Shown: piece by piece, positions 43,813 to 53,693 of the stretch | Layout of the letters: every line of letters starts with the position of its first letter | Numbering within the stretch: position 1 is the first letter of the stretch | Assembly (NCBI GenBank): GCA_009844085.1 | Contig: VYCF01000045.1 | Coordinates: 53,633-109,099, forward strand | DNA length: 55,467 bases | From: Gammaproteobacteria bacterium | GTDB taxonomy: Bacteria; Pseudomonadota; Gammaproteobacteria; Pseudomonadales; Pseudohongiellaceae | Direction: 5' to 3' | Program-made: the position numbers and the translations under genes | Notes under the pieces: generated by a model | Database searches by the model: none | What the model was told of the DNA's origin: nothing | The model's input: only the letters and a program-made list of their open reading frames with translations

Positions 43813-46211
43813 TTCAAACTTCGGCTTTGAAGAGATCATTCATCGCGCTGCCCGGAATTCTTGTGGCGGGCGCCGCCTTTGCGCAAGACCCGACGCCTTC
43901 GGATGGCGGCGATTCCAGCCGCATTGAAGAGATCATCGTCACGGCGACCAGGCGTTCGGCGGTCATCCAGGACGTGCCCTTCTCGGTGGCGGCGCTGTCG
44001 GGAGAGGATCTCTCCCGCGCCGGTTCCGGCAACCTCGAAGAATTGTCGCGCGACGTTGCCGGAATGAGCGTCCAGAACCTCGGCCCCGGCCAAAGCCAGG
44101 TGGCCATTCGCGGCGTCTCCGCCGGCCAGATCGTGCGCGACCAACCCGGCGTCAAGGAACAGGTCGGCATTTACATGGACGAGTCGGTGGTGTCGCTTTC
44201 CCTGTACACGCCGGACTTCGATCTTTTCGATCTGGACCGGGTGGAGGTGCTGCGCGGCCCGCAGGGGACGCTGTTCGGCGCCGGCTCGGTTGGCGGCACG
44301 ATTCGCTACATCACCAATCAGCCCGAGTTCGACCGGGTGTACGGCCTGGTGGAAGCCGACCTCAACAGCGTCGCCGACGGCGGCGCGGGCGGCCATTTCA
44401 AGGCCATGGCGAATCTCGGAATTTCCGGCTCTGCGGCGTTGCGGGTGGTGGGCTATGCGACCGAATACGCCGGCTTCATCGACGCGTTGTCGGAAAACGG
44501 TGCCAGGTTCGACGACGTAAATTCCGGCGCGCGCAGCGGAATCAGGGCGTCGCTGCTATGGCGCGCCAGCGACCGGGTGAGCGTGACGCCCCGTGTTCTT
44601 CATCAGCGGGTCGATACGGACGGCTACAACCGCGAAGAGGTGTACAACCTGTTTGCGAACCCCTACACCACGACCCGCCCCGCCATTCGATTGGGCGAAA
44701 GAGAGCAGTACCTGATCGTCGATGAGGCCTTCGAGGACGAAACCACGCTGTTCGATCTGACAGTTCGCGGGGAGTACGAATTCTTCAACCTGAGTTCGGT
44801 ATCAAGCGTGATGCGCCGCGACCTGCTCGCCAGCCGCGACTCCTCCGCGCTTGGCTCGAGCGTGAACGTCGACCTGGGCTTTCCCGACGAAGCGGTGCTT
44901 TTTCCCTTCAATTTGCGCGATACAACCGGCCTGGAGCAATTTACCCAGGAAGCCCACCTGAGCTCCGCGAGCGATTCGCCGCTCGAGTGGCTCGTGGGCG
45001 TGTTCTATTCCGACTTGCGGCGCGACTATGCCCAACATTTGCCGACACCGGGCTACGACGCCTATGCCGATGCCCATTTCGGCGCACCGGTTTCCGACGC
45101 TTCGCGCAACGGCTTCCCGAACCGCGACCACCCCTTTGTGTCGAGCCTGCCGTACGATATTTCGCAAGTCGCCGTGTTCGGCGAGTTCAATTACGCCGTT
45201 AACGAGCAACTCGATCTCACCATCGGCGGCCGCTGGTACGACTGGGAGGAGGAGCGCAGCTTACGCACGGGCGGAATCTTCTCCAACCAGGATTTGCAAA
45301 CCGACGACACCGCGGCAAGCGGATTCAGTCCGCGGTTCCTGGCGAACTACCGCGTCAACGACCGGATGAGCTGGAATGCCCAGGCGTCTCGCGGGTTCAG
45401 GCTGGGCGGCGTCAACGACCCTCTGAACCTGCCGCTTTGCACCGCCGAAGACCAGGCGACCTTCGGCAGATTCCAGGTTTACGACGACGAATCGATCTGG
45501 AACTACGAAACCGGGTTCAAGTCGAATTGGGGCAATGGCTCCCGCCTCAACATGGCCGTATTCCATTCCCGGATCGAAGACCTGCAGGTCACTCTCGACG
45601 CCGGCTCCTGCTCGTCGCGCATTTCCTTCAATGTCGAGGAAGCCCATAGCACCGGCGTTGAATTCGAGTTGCGGACGGAACCCGCCGCAGGGCTGGAGCT
45701 CGGCCTGGCGGGAAGTTTCATCGAAGCCCGGTTCGGCTCAACGGTGAGAGCCGAGTCGGGCGCAGTTCTCGGCGGCGTGGAGGAAGGCAATCGGCTGGCT
45801 TCGGTGCCCGAGTTGCAACTTGCGGCGACGTTGAACTACGCATTCCGCCTCAACCTGTTCGGTGGCGGCGATGCGTATTTTCACGCCGCGGTGCAGCACG
45901 TCGGCGACCGCATCACCCAGCCGAGCGACCAGGTCGCCGGCGCCGGCAATTTTGTTCATGGCCTGCCCTACGCCGGTCAGACGGGCGCCGAGGTCACGCG
46001 CATCGATCTCGAACTGGACCCCTATACGCTGCTCAATCTGCGCTTCGGCATCATCAGGAACGACTGGGAAGCGGCGATTTATCTCAATAACGCCACCGAC
46101 GAGAATGCCGCGCTCTCGTTCGACCGCGAACGCGGCGGGCGGGCGCGCCTGGGCTTCCGCGTGAACCAGCCGCGTACGCTCGGCATCGTCGTGCGCAAGT
46201 CCTTTGGATAA
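43809..46211 (+). CDS. TonB-dependent outer membrane receptor
   Basis: An 800-residue receptor with signal peptide (FIALPGILVAGAAFAQ), TonB box IEEIIVTATRR, plug motifs VQNLGPGQSQVAIRGVS and VEVLRGPQGTLFGAGSVGGTIRYIT, and a barrel ending in a terminal aromatic stretch (VVRKSFG). It resembles receptors annotated for complex carbohydrates, siderophores or plant and marine compounds; the substrate is not clear. AAGGA precedes the GTG. It overlaps argA by four bases, an unusual link between arginine synthesis and outer membrane uptake. Confidence 0.9.
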   Translation: MIQTSALKRSFIALPGILVAGAAFAQDPTPSDGGDSSRIEEIIVTATRRSAVIQDVPFSVAALSGEDLSRAGSGNLEELSRDVAGMSVQNLGPGQSQVAIRGVSAGQIVRDQPGVKEQVGIYMDESVVSLSLYTPDFDLFDLDRVEVLRGPQGTLFGAGSVGGTIRYITNQPEFDRVYGLVEADLNSVADGGAGGHFKAMANLGISGSAALRVVGYATEYAGFIDALSENGARFDDVNSGARSGIRASLLWRASDRVSVTPRVLHQRVDTDGYNREEVYNLFANPYTTTRPAIRLGEREQYLIVDEAFEDETTLFDLTVRGEYEFFNLSSVSSVMRRDLLASRDSSALGSSVNVDLGFPDEAVLFPFNLRDTTGLEQFTQEAHLSSASDSPLEWLVGVFYSDLRRDYAQHLPTPGYDAYADAHFGAPVSDASRNGFPNRDHPFVSSLPYDISQVAVFGEFNYAVNEQLDLTIGGRWYDWEEERSLRTGGIFSNQDLQTDDTAASGFSPRFLANYRVNDRMSWNAQASRGFRLGGVNDPLNLPLCTAEDQATFGRFQVYDDESIWNYETGFKSNWGNGSRLNMAVFHSRIEDLQVTLDAGSCSSRISFNVEEAHSTGVEFELRTEPAAGLELGLAGSFIEARFGSTVRAESGAVLGGVEEGNRLASVPELQLAATLNYAFRLNLFGGGDAYFHAAVQHVGDRITQPSDQVAGAGNFVHGLPYAGQTGAEVTRIDLELDPYTLLNLRFGIIRNDWEAAIYLNNATDENAALSFDRERGGRARLGFRVNQPRTLGIVVRKSFG

Positions 46212-46223
46212 ATTTACCTCAGG

Positions 46224-46727
46224 CTATTCGCGGCGCAGCAGGCAGATGCTGTAATCGTAGGGATTGTCCGGGTCGCTTTGATAATCCTGCCGGGAAACCT
46301 CCCGCCATTCGGACTCGACGAATCCGTCGAGTATGGTGTCGCCAGGCACTTCGGCGTGGATTCTGGTGAGATGGAACAGGTTGGCCAGGGGCAGGGCCTG
46401 GCGGTACAACTCGGCGCCGCCGATGACGAAGGCCTGTTCGGCGCCGTCGATGGCGGCGATGTTTTCCGCCAGCTTGAGCGCTTCTTCCAGCGAGTCGCGA
46501 ACGCTGGCGCCTTCAGCCTGGTATTCAGACTGCCTGGTGACCACGATGTTCGTGCGGCCCGGCAGCGGTCTGCCGATCGACTCCCAGGTCTTGCGGCCCA
46601 TGACGATGCTATGGCCCATGGTCGTGCGGCGGAAATGCCGCAGGTCTTCGGGCAGGCGCCAGGGCAACATGTTGTTGTTGCCGATGACTCCATTGCTCGC
46701 CATGGCGCAGATCAGCGCAATTTCCAT
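46224..46727 (-). CDS. folA: Dihydrofolate reductase FolA
   Basis: FolA reduces dihydrofolate to tetrahydrofolate. Motifs: ICAMASNGVIGNNNMLPW with the Met20-loop region, VMGRKTWESIGRPLPGR and VIGGAELYRQALP. Length 167 residues is normal. It follows thyA, whose reaction makes the dihydrofolate it recycles; lgt-thyA-folA is a common order. Confidence 0.96.
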   Translation of the reverse strand: MEIALICAMASNGVIGNNNMLPWRLPEDLRHFRRTTMGHSIVMGRKTWESIGRPLPGRTNIVVTRQSEYQAEGASVRDSLEEALKLAENIAAIDGAEQAFVIGGAELYRQALPLANLFHLTRIHAEVPGDTILDGFVESEWREVSRQDYQSDPDNPYDYSICLLRRE

Positions 46728-46748
46728 TTTCGTTTCCAGCCGGCTCGC

Positions 46749-47600
46749 CTATACCGAAAACGGATAGGCGATCGGCGGATGATGCCGGTAGCCTTCCACT
46801 TTGAAGTCATCCAGGCCGACCCAGGTTTCCAGATCTTCCAGGGACTTGATATCGGGATTGATATGCAGGCGGGACGGCGGATAAGGCTCGCGCTTCAATT
46901 GCACGTCGCGCATCAGTTCGAGTTGGTCTTCGTAGATATGCGCATTGACGATCTTGTGCCAGGCCCGCGCCGGCCGGTGGCCGGTTACGCGAGCCATCAG
47001 CGCAAGCAGGACGAATACCTGCACCTGGTTGAAATTCAGGCCGAGGGGAACATCGCATGAGCGCTGGTAGCTGGTCAGGTACAGCTCGTCTCCCAGCAAT
47101 GAAAAAGTGTGCGAATACATGCAGGGCCGCAGGCAGCCCAGGTGCAACTCGCCGGGATTGTAGAAAGTGAGAATCTCGCCGCGGTCGTCAATGCCGGCTG
47201 ACAGGTGATCGACGATGCGGCGCAACTGGTCCACGCTGCCGCCGTCGGGTTTGCGCCAATGGCGGCCTTGCACGCCATATACCCGGCCCATGTCGTCCTC
47301 GCCCTTGCGCACCGGATTCTCCAGCCATTCGCGGTTGTCGTTGGCGTTGGCGTCCCAGGTTTTCGTGCCCAGGGCGCGGAAGTCGGCCGCGTTGTCATAG
47401 CCTCGCAGATAGCCGAGCAGTTCCGCGACAGCGGCCTTCCAGTAGCTTTTGCGAGTGGTGATCAGGGGGAACTCGTTGTTCGCAACGTCGTATTCGAGAT
47501 CGGCATTGATCAAGGTGAGACAGCGCTTGCCGGTGCGCGCGTTGGCGACCCATTCGCCCTCTTCGATGATCCTGCGGCACAAGTCCAGGTACTGGCGCAT
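46749..47600 (-). CDS. thyA: Thymidylate synthase ThyA
   Basis: ThyA methylates dUMP to dTMP using methylene-tetrahydrofolate. The catalytic Cys is in [10 protein letters not shown], with [15 protein letters not shown] binding dUMP and a conserved C-terminus ([11 protein letters not shown]). The ATG at 47600 gives 283 residues; the upstream frame is not homologous. It overlaps the lgt stop by one base. It carries a longer middle region than the 264-residue E. coli form, as some gammaproteobacteria do. Confidence 0.95.
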   Translation of the reverse strand: MRQYLDLCRRIIEEGEWVANARTGKRCLTLINADLEYDVANNEFPLITTRKSYWKAAVAELLGYLRGYDNAADFRALGTKTWDANANDNREWLENPVRKGEDDMGRVYGVQGRHWRKPDGGSVDQLRRIVDHLSAGIDDRGEILTFYNPGELHLGCLRPCMYSHTFSLLGDELYLTSYQRSCDVPLGLNFNQVQVFVLLALMARVTGHRPARAWHKIVNAHIYEDQLELMRDVQLKREPYPPSRLHINPDIKSLEDLETWVGLDDFKVEGYRHHPPIAYPFSV

Positions 47601-48394
47601 CAGCGGGCTACCGATTCGGGCGCCGGCTGCGAACGCGACAGCCATAGCAGCAACAGGCCGAAGACGAGCATGGGTACGCATAGCAGTTGACCCATCGTCA
47701 ACCAGTCGAAGGCGATGAAGCCGATATGCGCATCCGGCTCGCGGGCGAATTCAACAACGAAGCGAAAGAAACCGTAGCCAAGCAGGAACATGCCCGAAAC
47801 CGCATATTTCGGCCGCGGCCGCGACGAGAACCACCAGACCAGCACGAAAAGCGCGAGGCCTTCCAGCGCCACCTGATAGAGCTGCGAGGGATGCCGCGGC
47901 AAGGCGTCGACGTGGGGAAAAACCATGCCCCATGGCAGTTCCGTGGGCCGTCCCCACAACTCGCCGCCGATGAAGTTGCCGAGCCGGCCCGCGGCCAGGC
48001 CCAGGGGCACCGCCGGCGCCACAAAATCGGTCACCGCGAAGAAATCCCGCCCGATCCTGCGCCCGTAAAACCAGCTCGCGAGCAGGACGCCGAGCAGACC
48101 GCCGTGAAAGGACATGCCGCCTTCCCAGACGCGGAACAGCCACACGGGATCGGCGAGAAAGCGGTCGAAGTTGTAAAAGAATACCGAACCCAGACGGCCG
48201 CCGATCACCGCCCCGAGGGCGCAATAGAACACGAGGTCGGAAACCTGTTGGGCGCTCCAGCCGCCGCGCCGCGCCCGCAGGTTTCCCAGGTACCAGGCGG
48301 CGCCGAAGCCGACGATGTACATGATCCCGTACCAATGGATGCTCAGCGGGCCGATGGAAAAGGCGACTGGGTCGAAGTCCGGAAAGGTCAGCAT
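47600..48394 (-). CDS. lgt: Prolipoprotein diacylglyceryl transferase Lgt
   Basis: Lgt adds diacylglycerol to the lipobox cysteine of prolipoproteins in the inner membrane. The product has seven hydrophobic segments, [18 protein letters not shown] near the start, the HGGLLGV motif, and the Lgt signature [18 protein letters not shown]. From ATG 48394 it is 264 residues. It leads the lgt-thyA-folA transcript. Confidence 0.95.
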   Translation of the reverse strand: MLTFPDFDPVAFSIGPLSIHWYGIMYIVGFGAAWYLGNLRARRGGWSAQQVSDLVFYCALGAVIGGRLGSVFFYNFDRFLADPVWLFRVWEGGMSFHGGLLGVLLASWFYGRRIGRDFFAVTDFVAPAVPLGLAAGRLGNFIGGELWGRPTELPWGMVFPHVDALPRHPSQLYQVALEGLALFVLVWWFSSRPRPKYAVSGMFLLGYGFFRFVVEFAREPDAHIGFIAFDWLTMGQLLCVPMLVFGLLLLWLSRSQPAPESVAR

Positions 48395-48453
48395 CTGTGG
48401 ATCAGCCTGAATTCGCTTGCGCGATGGTAGCACGCCTCCACGGCGGCCGGGTC

Positions 48454-49056
48454 TCAGCAGCCGCTGCCGCGCGAGTCGATTTCGACGCCGTTATGCACCA
48501 GCCGGGTGGACCAGGGAATCGGATTGCGCAAGGCGTGGTGGGCCATGCATGCGCCTTCGGCCTCTTCCAGCAAGGCATGGATTTTCTCGGGCGCTTCCGG
48601 GCTGTCGATGATGACGTGGGTTTCCACCGCTTCGCAGGTCCCCTCGGTGCGATAGCCGAGTTCGCGCATGGTTCCCAGGTTGGTCATGAAGCGCACGCGT
48701 TGTTCCAGGCGCATGGAGGTGACCTCGATCTTGCGGGTATTGAGTATGTCGGTCATGTGCGTCATCAGGCAGAAGCCGATTCCCGCCGCGAAGAAGGCCA
48801 GTGGCGGCGGCGCCTGGTCGTCGCCGACGGGGGGCTGCTCGTCGCAATACAGGGTGACCGGGCTGAAGCCGGGTATATTGACCTGGACCGTGCCGGTCTT
48901 CTGCTGTTTATCGTGGGCTTGCGCCACCAGGTTGACCTCGAAGTGCAGCGGTTCGGGCGGTCGCGATTTGCGGAATGGTCCGGGCTCGAATTGCCCGGGC
49001 TCGGGCGCCGCGTCGGCCCGCTCGCCGACGTGGAAGTTCTGCTTGTGAAATTTCAT
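48454..49056 (-). CDS. OsmC family protein
   Basis: A 200-residue OsmC/Ohr-fold protein. OsmC proteins usually reduce organic peroxides with two cysteines; here one lies in [10 protein letters not shown] and a second in [16 protein letters not shown], with two others near the middle and at the end. This layout is closer to the YhfA-type branch than to Ohr. Substrate unknown. It is divergent from the NRDE gene. Confidence 0.8.
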   Translation of the reverse strand: MKFHKQNFHVGERADAAPEPGQFEPGPFRKSRPPEPLHFEVNLVAQAHDKQQKTGTVQVNIPGFSPVTLYCDEQPPVGDDQAPPPLAFFAAGIGFCLMTHMTDILNTRKIEVTSMRLEQRVRFMTNLGTMRELGYRTEGTCEAVETHVIIDSPEAPEKIHALLEEAEGACMAHHALRNPIPWSTRLVHNGVEIDSRGSGC

Positions 49057-49134
49057 GTTCCTGTTTCCGTTTGAGCTTGGTGAGTGTCAAAAATTCGTTC
49101 CACCGCCGCGGCAAAGCGGCTAGTATTGCGAACC

Positions 49135-49956
49135 ATGTGCCTGATCGTCATTGCCCATCGAATGTCGCCGGAATACCCGCTCGTACTGGCGGCGAACCGC
49201 GACGAGTTCTTCGACAGGCCGACGCGTCAGGCGCACATGTGGCCGAACGGGTCCATTATCGCAGGCCGCGACCTGTCCGCGGGGGGCACCTGGCTCGGAG
49301 TCGGCCTCGACGGCCGCTTCGCCGCATTGACCAATGTCCGTGAGCCTGGCGACGACGGCGCGGGCTCCCGGTCGCGAGGCGAATTGCCGCTCGACTATCT
49401 CAGCGGCGAATTGCCGCCCGCGGAGTATCTCGCGGAAAAGGCTTCCCGGTTCGATGAATACGCCGGATTCAACCTGATCGTGGGAAATACCGATTCGTTA
49501 TGTTACGCCAGCAATCGCGCCCCGGGTATCCACGAAGTCGGTCAGGAAATCATCGGGCTGTCCAATGGACCGCCGGGTTCGGAATGGCCCAAGGTCACGC
49601 GAGGCAGCGAGAAAATGTCGGCCTTGCTTGCCCGGGAAGCCACCATCAACGCCGATCAACTCGTTGAACAGATGCACGATCAGAACCTGGCCGGCGTTGC
49701 CGAACTGCCGGATACGGGAATTCCGGATGAGCAGGAAAGCCGGCTTTCATCGATGTTCATCCCGGCTCAACCCGGCGGCTACGGCACCCGCTGCATCAGC
49801 GTCTTCATCCGCCAGGATGACGGTCTGTGCCGCTTTTCCGAACAGAATTACAATGCCGAAGGCGAGGTCACCGAACGCCATTTCTTCAACTTCTCCCTTG
49901 CCCGGCAGTCCGCCGCGGAAGCGGCGCCAGGCCAGGACGCCATTCAGTTGGCTTAG
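49135..49956 (+). CDS. NRDE family protein (TANGO2-like)
   Basis: A 273-residue protein starting MCLIVIAHRMS, with the N-terminal Cys and the LAANRDEFFDRPT motif that names the family, then AGRDLSAGGTWLG and GLSNGPPGSEWPKV. The family is related to Ntn hydrolases and to human TANGO2, for which heme handling has been suggested. ATG 49135 fits the conserved N-terminus. Its end overlaps the convergent ptsP by four bases. Confidence 0.88.
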   Translation: MCLIVIAHRMSPEYPLVLAANRDEFFDRPTRQAHMWPNGSIIAGRDLSAGGTWLGVGLDGRFAALTNVREPGDDGAGSRSRGELPLDYLSGELPPAEYLAEKASRFDEYAGFNLIVGNTDSLCYASNRAPGIHEVGQEIIGLSNGPPGSEWPKVTRGSEKMSALLAREATINADQLVEQMHDQNLAGVAELPDTGIPDEQESRLSSMFIPAQPGGYGTRCISVFIRQDDGLCRFSEQNYNAEGEVTERHFFNFSLARQSAAEAAPGQDAIQLA

Positions 49957-52226
49957 TTTATCCGCTGCGAGCGCAGCAGGCGGTCGACGCCGGCCTCGTA
50001 AAGCGCCATATCCACGGCATTGCGGATCAGTTGCTCGTCTTCCATTTGCATGATCTTGCGCAGCAGGTTCTGCGCCGCTTCCAGGGTCATGCTGCGAATG
50101 ACCGATTTCACTTTCAGCAGGGCGGCCGCGTTCATCGACAGGATATCGAAGCCCATGGCGACGAGCAGCAGGGCGGCGCCGGGGTTGCCGGCCATCTCGC
50201 CGCAGATGCTGACCGGCTTGTTTTCCGCATGGGCCTGATCGACCACGAACTGCAAGGCGTTCAGCACCGCCGGATGGTAGGAGGAAAACAGGTTCGCAAC
50301 GCGTGGATTGTTGCGGTCGACCGCCAGCAGGTACTGCGTCAGGTCGTTGCTGCCGATCGATACGAAATCCACCCTGCTTGCCAGCGCCCGGGTCTGGTAC
50401 ACGGCCGCGGGCAATTCGATCATTACCCCGATGGGCGGAAAAGGCAGTTCCGCGCCTTCCTGCAACAGTTCGTGGTATGACTTGCGAATCAGGTTGATCG
50501 CGGTTTCGACCTCGCGCACGTTGCTGACCATGGGCAACATGATCTGCAGGTTGTCCAGACCGATACTCGCCCGCATCATTGCGCGCACCTGGGCCGTGAA
50601 GATTTCCGGGTGATCGAGCGTCACGCGAATGCCGCGCCAGCCGAGAAACGGGTTGGCTTCGTCAATGGGGAAATAGGACAGCGCCTTGTCGCCGCCGATA
50701 TCGAGCGTGCGCATGGTCACGGGCTTCGGCGCGAAAGTCTCCAGTTGTTCGCGATAGAGTTCGGTTTGCTCCTGTTCGCTGGGAAAACGTTCGGCGATCA
50801 GGAAGGGAACCTCGGTGCGAAACAGGCCGATGCCTTCCGCGCCCTGGTCGAGCGAACGAAGCACGTCGGACATAAGTCCGGTGTTTACCCACAGCGAAAC
50901 CCGGTGCTTGTCCGCCGTTTCGCAAGGCAAATCCTTCAGCCCTTCCAGTCCGCGGGTCAGTTCCTCCTGTTCGCGAATCGTCGCGCGAAACTGTTCGAGC
51001 AGATGCTCCGAAGGGTTGGTAATGACTTCGCCCTTGTAGCCGTCGACGATCAATTGCTTGCCGTCGAGTTGATGAAAGGGCAGGTCAACCGCGCCCATGA
51101 CCGTGGGCGTTCCCATGGTGCGCGCGAGAATCGCGACATGAGAATTGCCCGAGCCCTTGACCGAAATCAGGCCCTTGAGTTTTTCCTTCGGCACTTCCAC
51201 CAGGACCGAGGCGGTAAGTTCTTCGCTGATCAGAACGGTGTTTTCGGGATAGTCCGGCTTCTCCGGCTTTTCTTCCTGCAGATGGGCCAGCACGCGCGCG
51301 CACAGGTCCTTGATGTCCACCGCGCGCTCCCGCATGTATTCGTCTTCCATGAGTTCGAATGTGCGCACGTGTTCGTTTGCAACGTAGGAAAGCGCTCCCT
51401 GGGCCCAATGCCCCATGCGGATGCGTTCGACCACTTCGTTGCCGAGCGCGTCGTCGTCGAGAATGTGCACGTAGGCGTCGAACAACTGCCGCTCTTCTTC
51501 CGCAAGTCTGCCCGCGACCTGGATATTGAGTTCCGTCATCTCCTCGCGCACCGCGTTCAGACAGGAATTGAAAAACTCGATTTCCGCTTCGATGTCGTCG
51601 ACCATTCGCTCCGGGATATGGCTCAGGTCCGCTTGCGGCGACACCACCACCGACGTGCCGATGGCGACTCCCGCACAACCCGATACGCCGGTGAAAGCCG
51701 TATCGAAAATCCTTTGCCCGGACGGGCTGATTCCTTCGATGGCGCCGGTCGCTTCGGCATGGGCGATGACGCCGGCCAATTGCGCGGACAGGGTAACCAG
51801 GAAGGCTTCCTCGCCTTCGTCGAAGCGGCGCCGCTCGCGATGTTGCGCCACGAGCACGCCGAGTACGGAACGATGGTGGATGATCGGTACGCCGAGGAAG
51901 GCGTGAAATTCCTCTTCACCGGTTTCTTCCAGGAATCGGAAATTGGGATGCAATGGCGCATCGCGCAGGTTGAGAGGTTCGGCGTGCTTGGCGACGAGTC
52001 CCACCAGGCCCTCGCCGATCTCCAGGCTGACCCTGCCCACCGCTTCCTTGTTCAGACCTTCGGAGGCCATCAGGACGTGGCAATGGAGATCGTGGTCGAG
52101 CAGGTAGATGGAACACACCTGGGTGCCGAGCGCTTCCCGAACCCGGTTGGCGATGATGTCGAGCGCGGATTGCAGATCCTTCGCCGTATTGACTTCCTGA
52201 ACTATGCTGCGGAGTTCTTCGAGCAT
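49953..52226 (-). CDS. ptsP: Phosphoenolpyruvate-protein phosphotransferase PtsP (EI-Ntr)
   Basis: PtsP starts the nitrogen phosphotransferase relay by taking phosphate from PEP. The 757-residue product has an N-terminal GAF domain (about 1-150), then an enzyme-I body with the active His in [29 protein letters not shown], and the PEP-binding [10 protein letters not shown] near the end. The ATG 52226 lies inside the end of rppH. The rppH-ptsP order is standard. NPr and EIIA-Ntr are not in the window. Confidence 0.95.
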   Translation of the reverse strand: MLEELRSIVQEVNTAKDLQSALDIIANRVREALGTQVCSIYLLDHDLHCHVLMASEGLNKEAVGRVSLEIGEGLVGLVAKHAEPLNLRDAPLHPNFRFLEETGEEEFHAFLGVPIIHHRSVLGVLVAQHRERRRFDEGEEAFLVTLSAQLAGVIAHAEATGAIEGISPSGQRIFDTAFTGVSGCAGVAIGTSVVVSPQADLSHIPERMVDDIEAEIEFFNSCLNAVREEMTELNIQVAGRLAEEERQLFDAYVHILDDDALGNEVVERIRMGHWAQGALSYVANEHVRTFELMEDEYMRERAVDIKDLCARVLAHLQEEKPEKPDYPENTVLISEELTASVLVEVPKEKLKGLISVKGSGNSHVAILARTMGTPTVMGAVDLPFHQLDGKQLIVDGYKGEVITNPSEHLLEQFRATIREQEELTRGLEGLKDLPCETADKHRVSLWVNTGLMSDVLRSLDQGAEGIGLFRTEVPFLIAERFPSEQEQTELYREQLETFAPKPVTMRTLDIGGDKALSYFPIDEANPFLGWRGIRVTLDHPEIFTAQVRAMMRASIGLDNLQIMLPMVSNVREVETAINLIRKSYHELLQEGAELPFPPIGVMIELPAAVYQTRALASRVDFVSIGSNDLTQYLLAVDRNNPRVANLFSSYHPAVLNALQFVVDQAHAENKPVSICGEMAGNPGAALLLVAMGFDILSMNAAALLKVKSVIRSMTLEAAQNLLRKIMQMEDEQLIRNAVDMALYEAGVDRLLRSQRIN

Positions 52227-52732
52227 GCTTCTGTCTTCTCTCTGGCGCAGGCGTTGACGTACTTGTCGCGTGCGCCGCGAAACTCCGTAAGCGCCCTCCG
52301 GTAGACCTCGCGCTTGAATTGCACTACCCGCCTCACCGGCTCCCAGTAGTTGACCCACCGCCAGTCGTCGAATTCGGGCTGCGCGGATCTGCTGAGTTGT
52401 ATCCGGCTATCGTCGCTGTCGAGGCTGAGCAGGAACCATTTCTGCTTCTGGCCGATGCACAGCCGACCCGGACCCCGCCGGATCAGCCGTTCCGGCAGCC
52501 GGTAGCGCAGCCAGCCCCGGGTCCGTTTTAGGATGCTGACATCAGTCGGCGACAGGCCGACTTCTTCGAGCAGTTCGCGGTACAGGGCCTCTTCGAACGA
52601 CTCTCCAGGCTGAATTCCGCCCTGGGGGAACTGCCAGGCGTTCTGGCCTATTCGCTTGGTCCAGAGCAGTTTCCCGAACGGATTGCAGATTATGATGCCT
52701 ACGTTCGATCTGAATCCGTCCGAGTCCAGCAC
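52202..52732 (-). CDS. rppH: RNA pyrophosphohydrolase RppH (Nudix)
   Basis: RppH removes pyrophosphate from mRNA 5' ends and so opens them to RNase E decay. The Nudix box is [20 protein letters not shown] followed by VGL. The N-terminus [16 protein letters not shown] matches RppH if translation starts at GTG 52732, giving 176 residues; an ATG at 52771 would add 13 residues with no ribosome site. A basic C-terminal tail is longer than in E. coli. It overlaps ptsP by 25 bases. Confidence 0.93.
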   Translation of the reverse strand: MLDSDGFRSNVGIIICNPFGKLLWTKRIGQNAWQFPQGGIQPGESFEEALYRELLEEVGLSPTDVSILKRTRGWLRYRLPERLIRRGPGRLCIGQKQKWFLLSLDSDDSRIQLSRSAQPEFDDWRWVNYWEPVRRVVQFKREVYRRALTEFRGARDKYVNACAREKTEACSKNSAA

Positions 52733-52799
52733 TGTCTTGTTTCCCCGTTCGAAGTGCGGCCATTGTTTCACAACAGGCCGCGTTCAGGCAAACTCGCGA

Positions 52800-52828
52800 T
52801 TGGCCGACAATGGGATAAAATTTATAAT
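52800..52828 (+). promoter_or_regulatory. Promoter of the HAD phosphatase gene
   Basis: TTGGCC at 52800-52805 and a perfect TATAAT at 52823-52828 are separated by exactly 17 bases, with the start codon 36 bases downstream. This is the cleanest sigma-70 type promoter I see in the window. Confidence 0.65.
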
Positions 52829-52864
52829 TTTCAGTATGTTAAATAAACACTTGCGCGGTGCCAC

Positions 52865-53554
52865 ATGAATCGGCGGCTGGCCTTGTTCGATCTCGACAAT
52901 ACCTTGCTTGCGGGCGACAGCGATCATGCCTGGGGTGAATTTCTGATTTCCCGCAATCTGGTCGACGAAGTAGAGCACCGGGAAGCGAACGACGGATTTT
53001 ACGCGGATTACCTGGCCGGAGTGCTAGATATCCATGCCTGGCTGGCCTTCACGCTGGGGCCCGTGCGCAAGTTCGCCAAGCGGCAACGCGACGAGTTGCT
53101 CGCTGAATTCGTCGGTGAGTACGCAAAGCCGATGGTGCTCAAGGACGGACTCGAACTGGTGCGCGAACATCGGCGAGCGGGGGATTTCTGCATGATTCTG
53201 ACCGCGACCAACGACCTGATCACCCGACCGATCGCGAAACTTTTCGAAGTGGACGCATTGCTGGCGACGGAAGCCGAGATCGTCGACGGCGAGATAACCG
53301 GACGCATCCACGGCACCCCCTGTTTCCAGGAAGGCAAGGTGCGCAAGCTGCGCGACTGGCTGTCGCAAAACCCCGGCTACGAGCTAGACAACAGCGTGTT
53401 CTACTCAGACTCGATCAACGACCAGCCCCTGCTCGAACTCGCCGGCGAAGCCGTAGCCGTCGACCCCGACCCCCGCCTCGCCCAACTCGCCCAAATTCGC
53501 GGCTGGAAAACAATAACCCTGCGCCCATGGGCCACCGAGCCCCGCACATTGTGA
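52865..53554 (+). CDS. HAD-superfamily IB hydrolase (SerB-like phosphatase)
   Basis: A 229-residue phosphatase of HAD subfamily IB. The nucleophile motif FDLDNTLL has D9 and D11; MILTATND supplies the motif II Ser/Thr region, EGKVRKL the lysine, and FYSDSINDQPLL the metal-binding acidic pair. The subfamily includes phosphoserine and phosphoglycolate phosphatases; the substrate cannot be named. It has its own promoter and ends directly at the left arm of a long inverted repeat. Confidence 0.88.
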   Translation: MNRRLALFDLDNTLLAGDSDHAWGEFLISRNLVDEVEHREANDGFYADYLAGVLDIHAWLAFTLGPVRKFAKRQRDELLAEFVGEYAKPMVLKDGLELVREHRRAGDFCMILTATNDLITRPIAKLFEVDALLATEAEIVDGEITGRIHGTPCFQEGKVRKLRDWLSQNPGYELDNSVFYSDSINDQPLLELAGEAVAVDPDPRLAQLAQIRGWKTITLRPWATEPRTL

Positions 53555-53668
53555 GTTGCCGTCGGGTGGCGGGAGGTTCAGCGGGCGTGCGAGGCAGGGA
53601 TGCCGAGCCCGAAGCCTACAGGGATGTATTTACGGCGTCCGCTGAACCTCCCGCCACCCGACGGCAAC
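53555..53668. repeat. 30-bp perfect inverted repeat with 54-bp loop (REP/BIME-like element)
   Basis: Arms at 53555-53584 and 53639-53668 are fully complementary over 30 bases; the left arm begins GTTGCCGTCGGG and the right arm ends CCCGACGGCAAC. The loop contains GGCAGGGATGCCGAGCCC and GCCTACAGGGATGTATTTAC, which resembles interspersed intergenic repeats seen in many gammaproteobacteria. It starts on the base after the HAD stop and lies between two convergent genes, so it can end transcription from both sides even without a T run. Confidence 0.75.
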
Positions 53669-53693
53669 GGATCGAAGCCACGAACGCCTTCTG

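Noticed and set aside
50610..52304. 564-codon plus-strand open frame opposite ptsP
   Set aside because: PtsP on the other strand is complete and unmistakable; the antisense product is rich in His, Arg and Val with no known motif.
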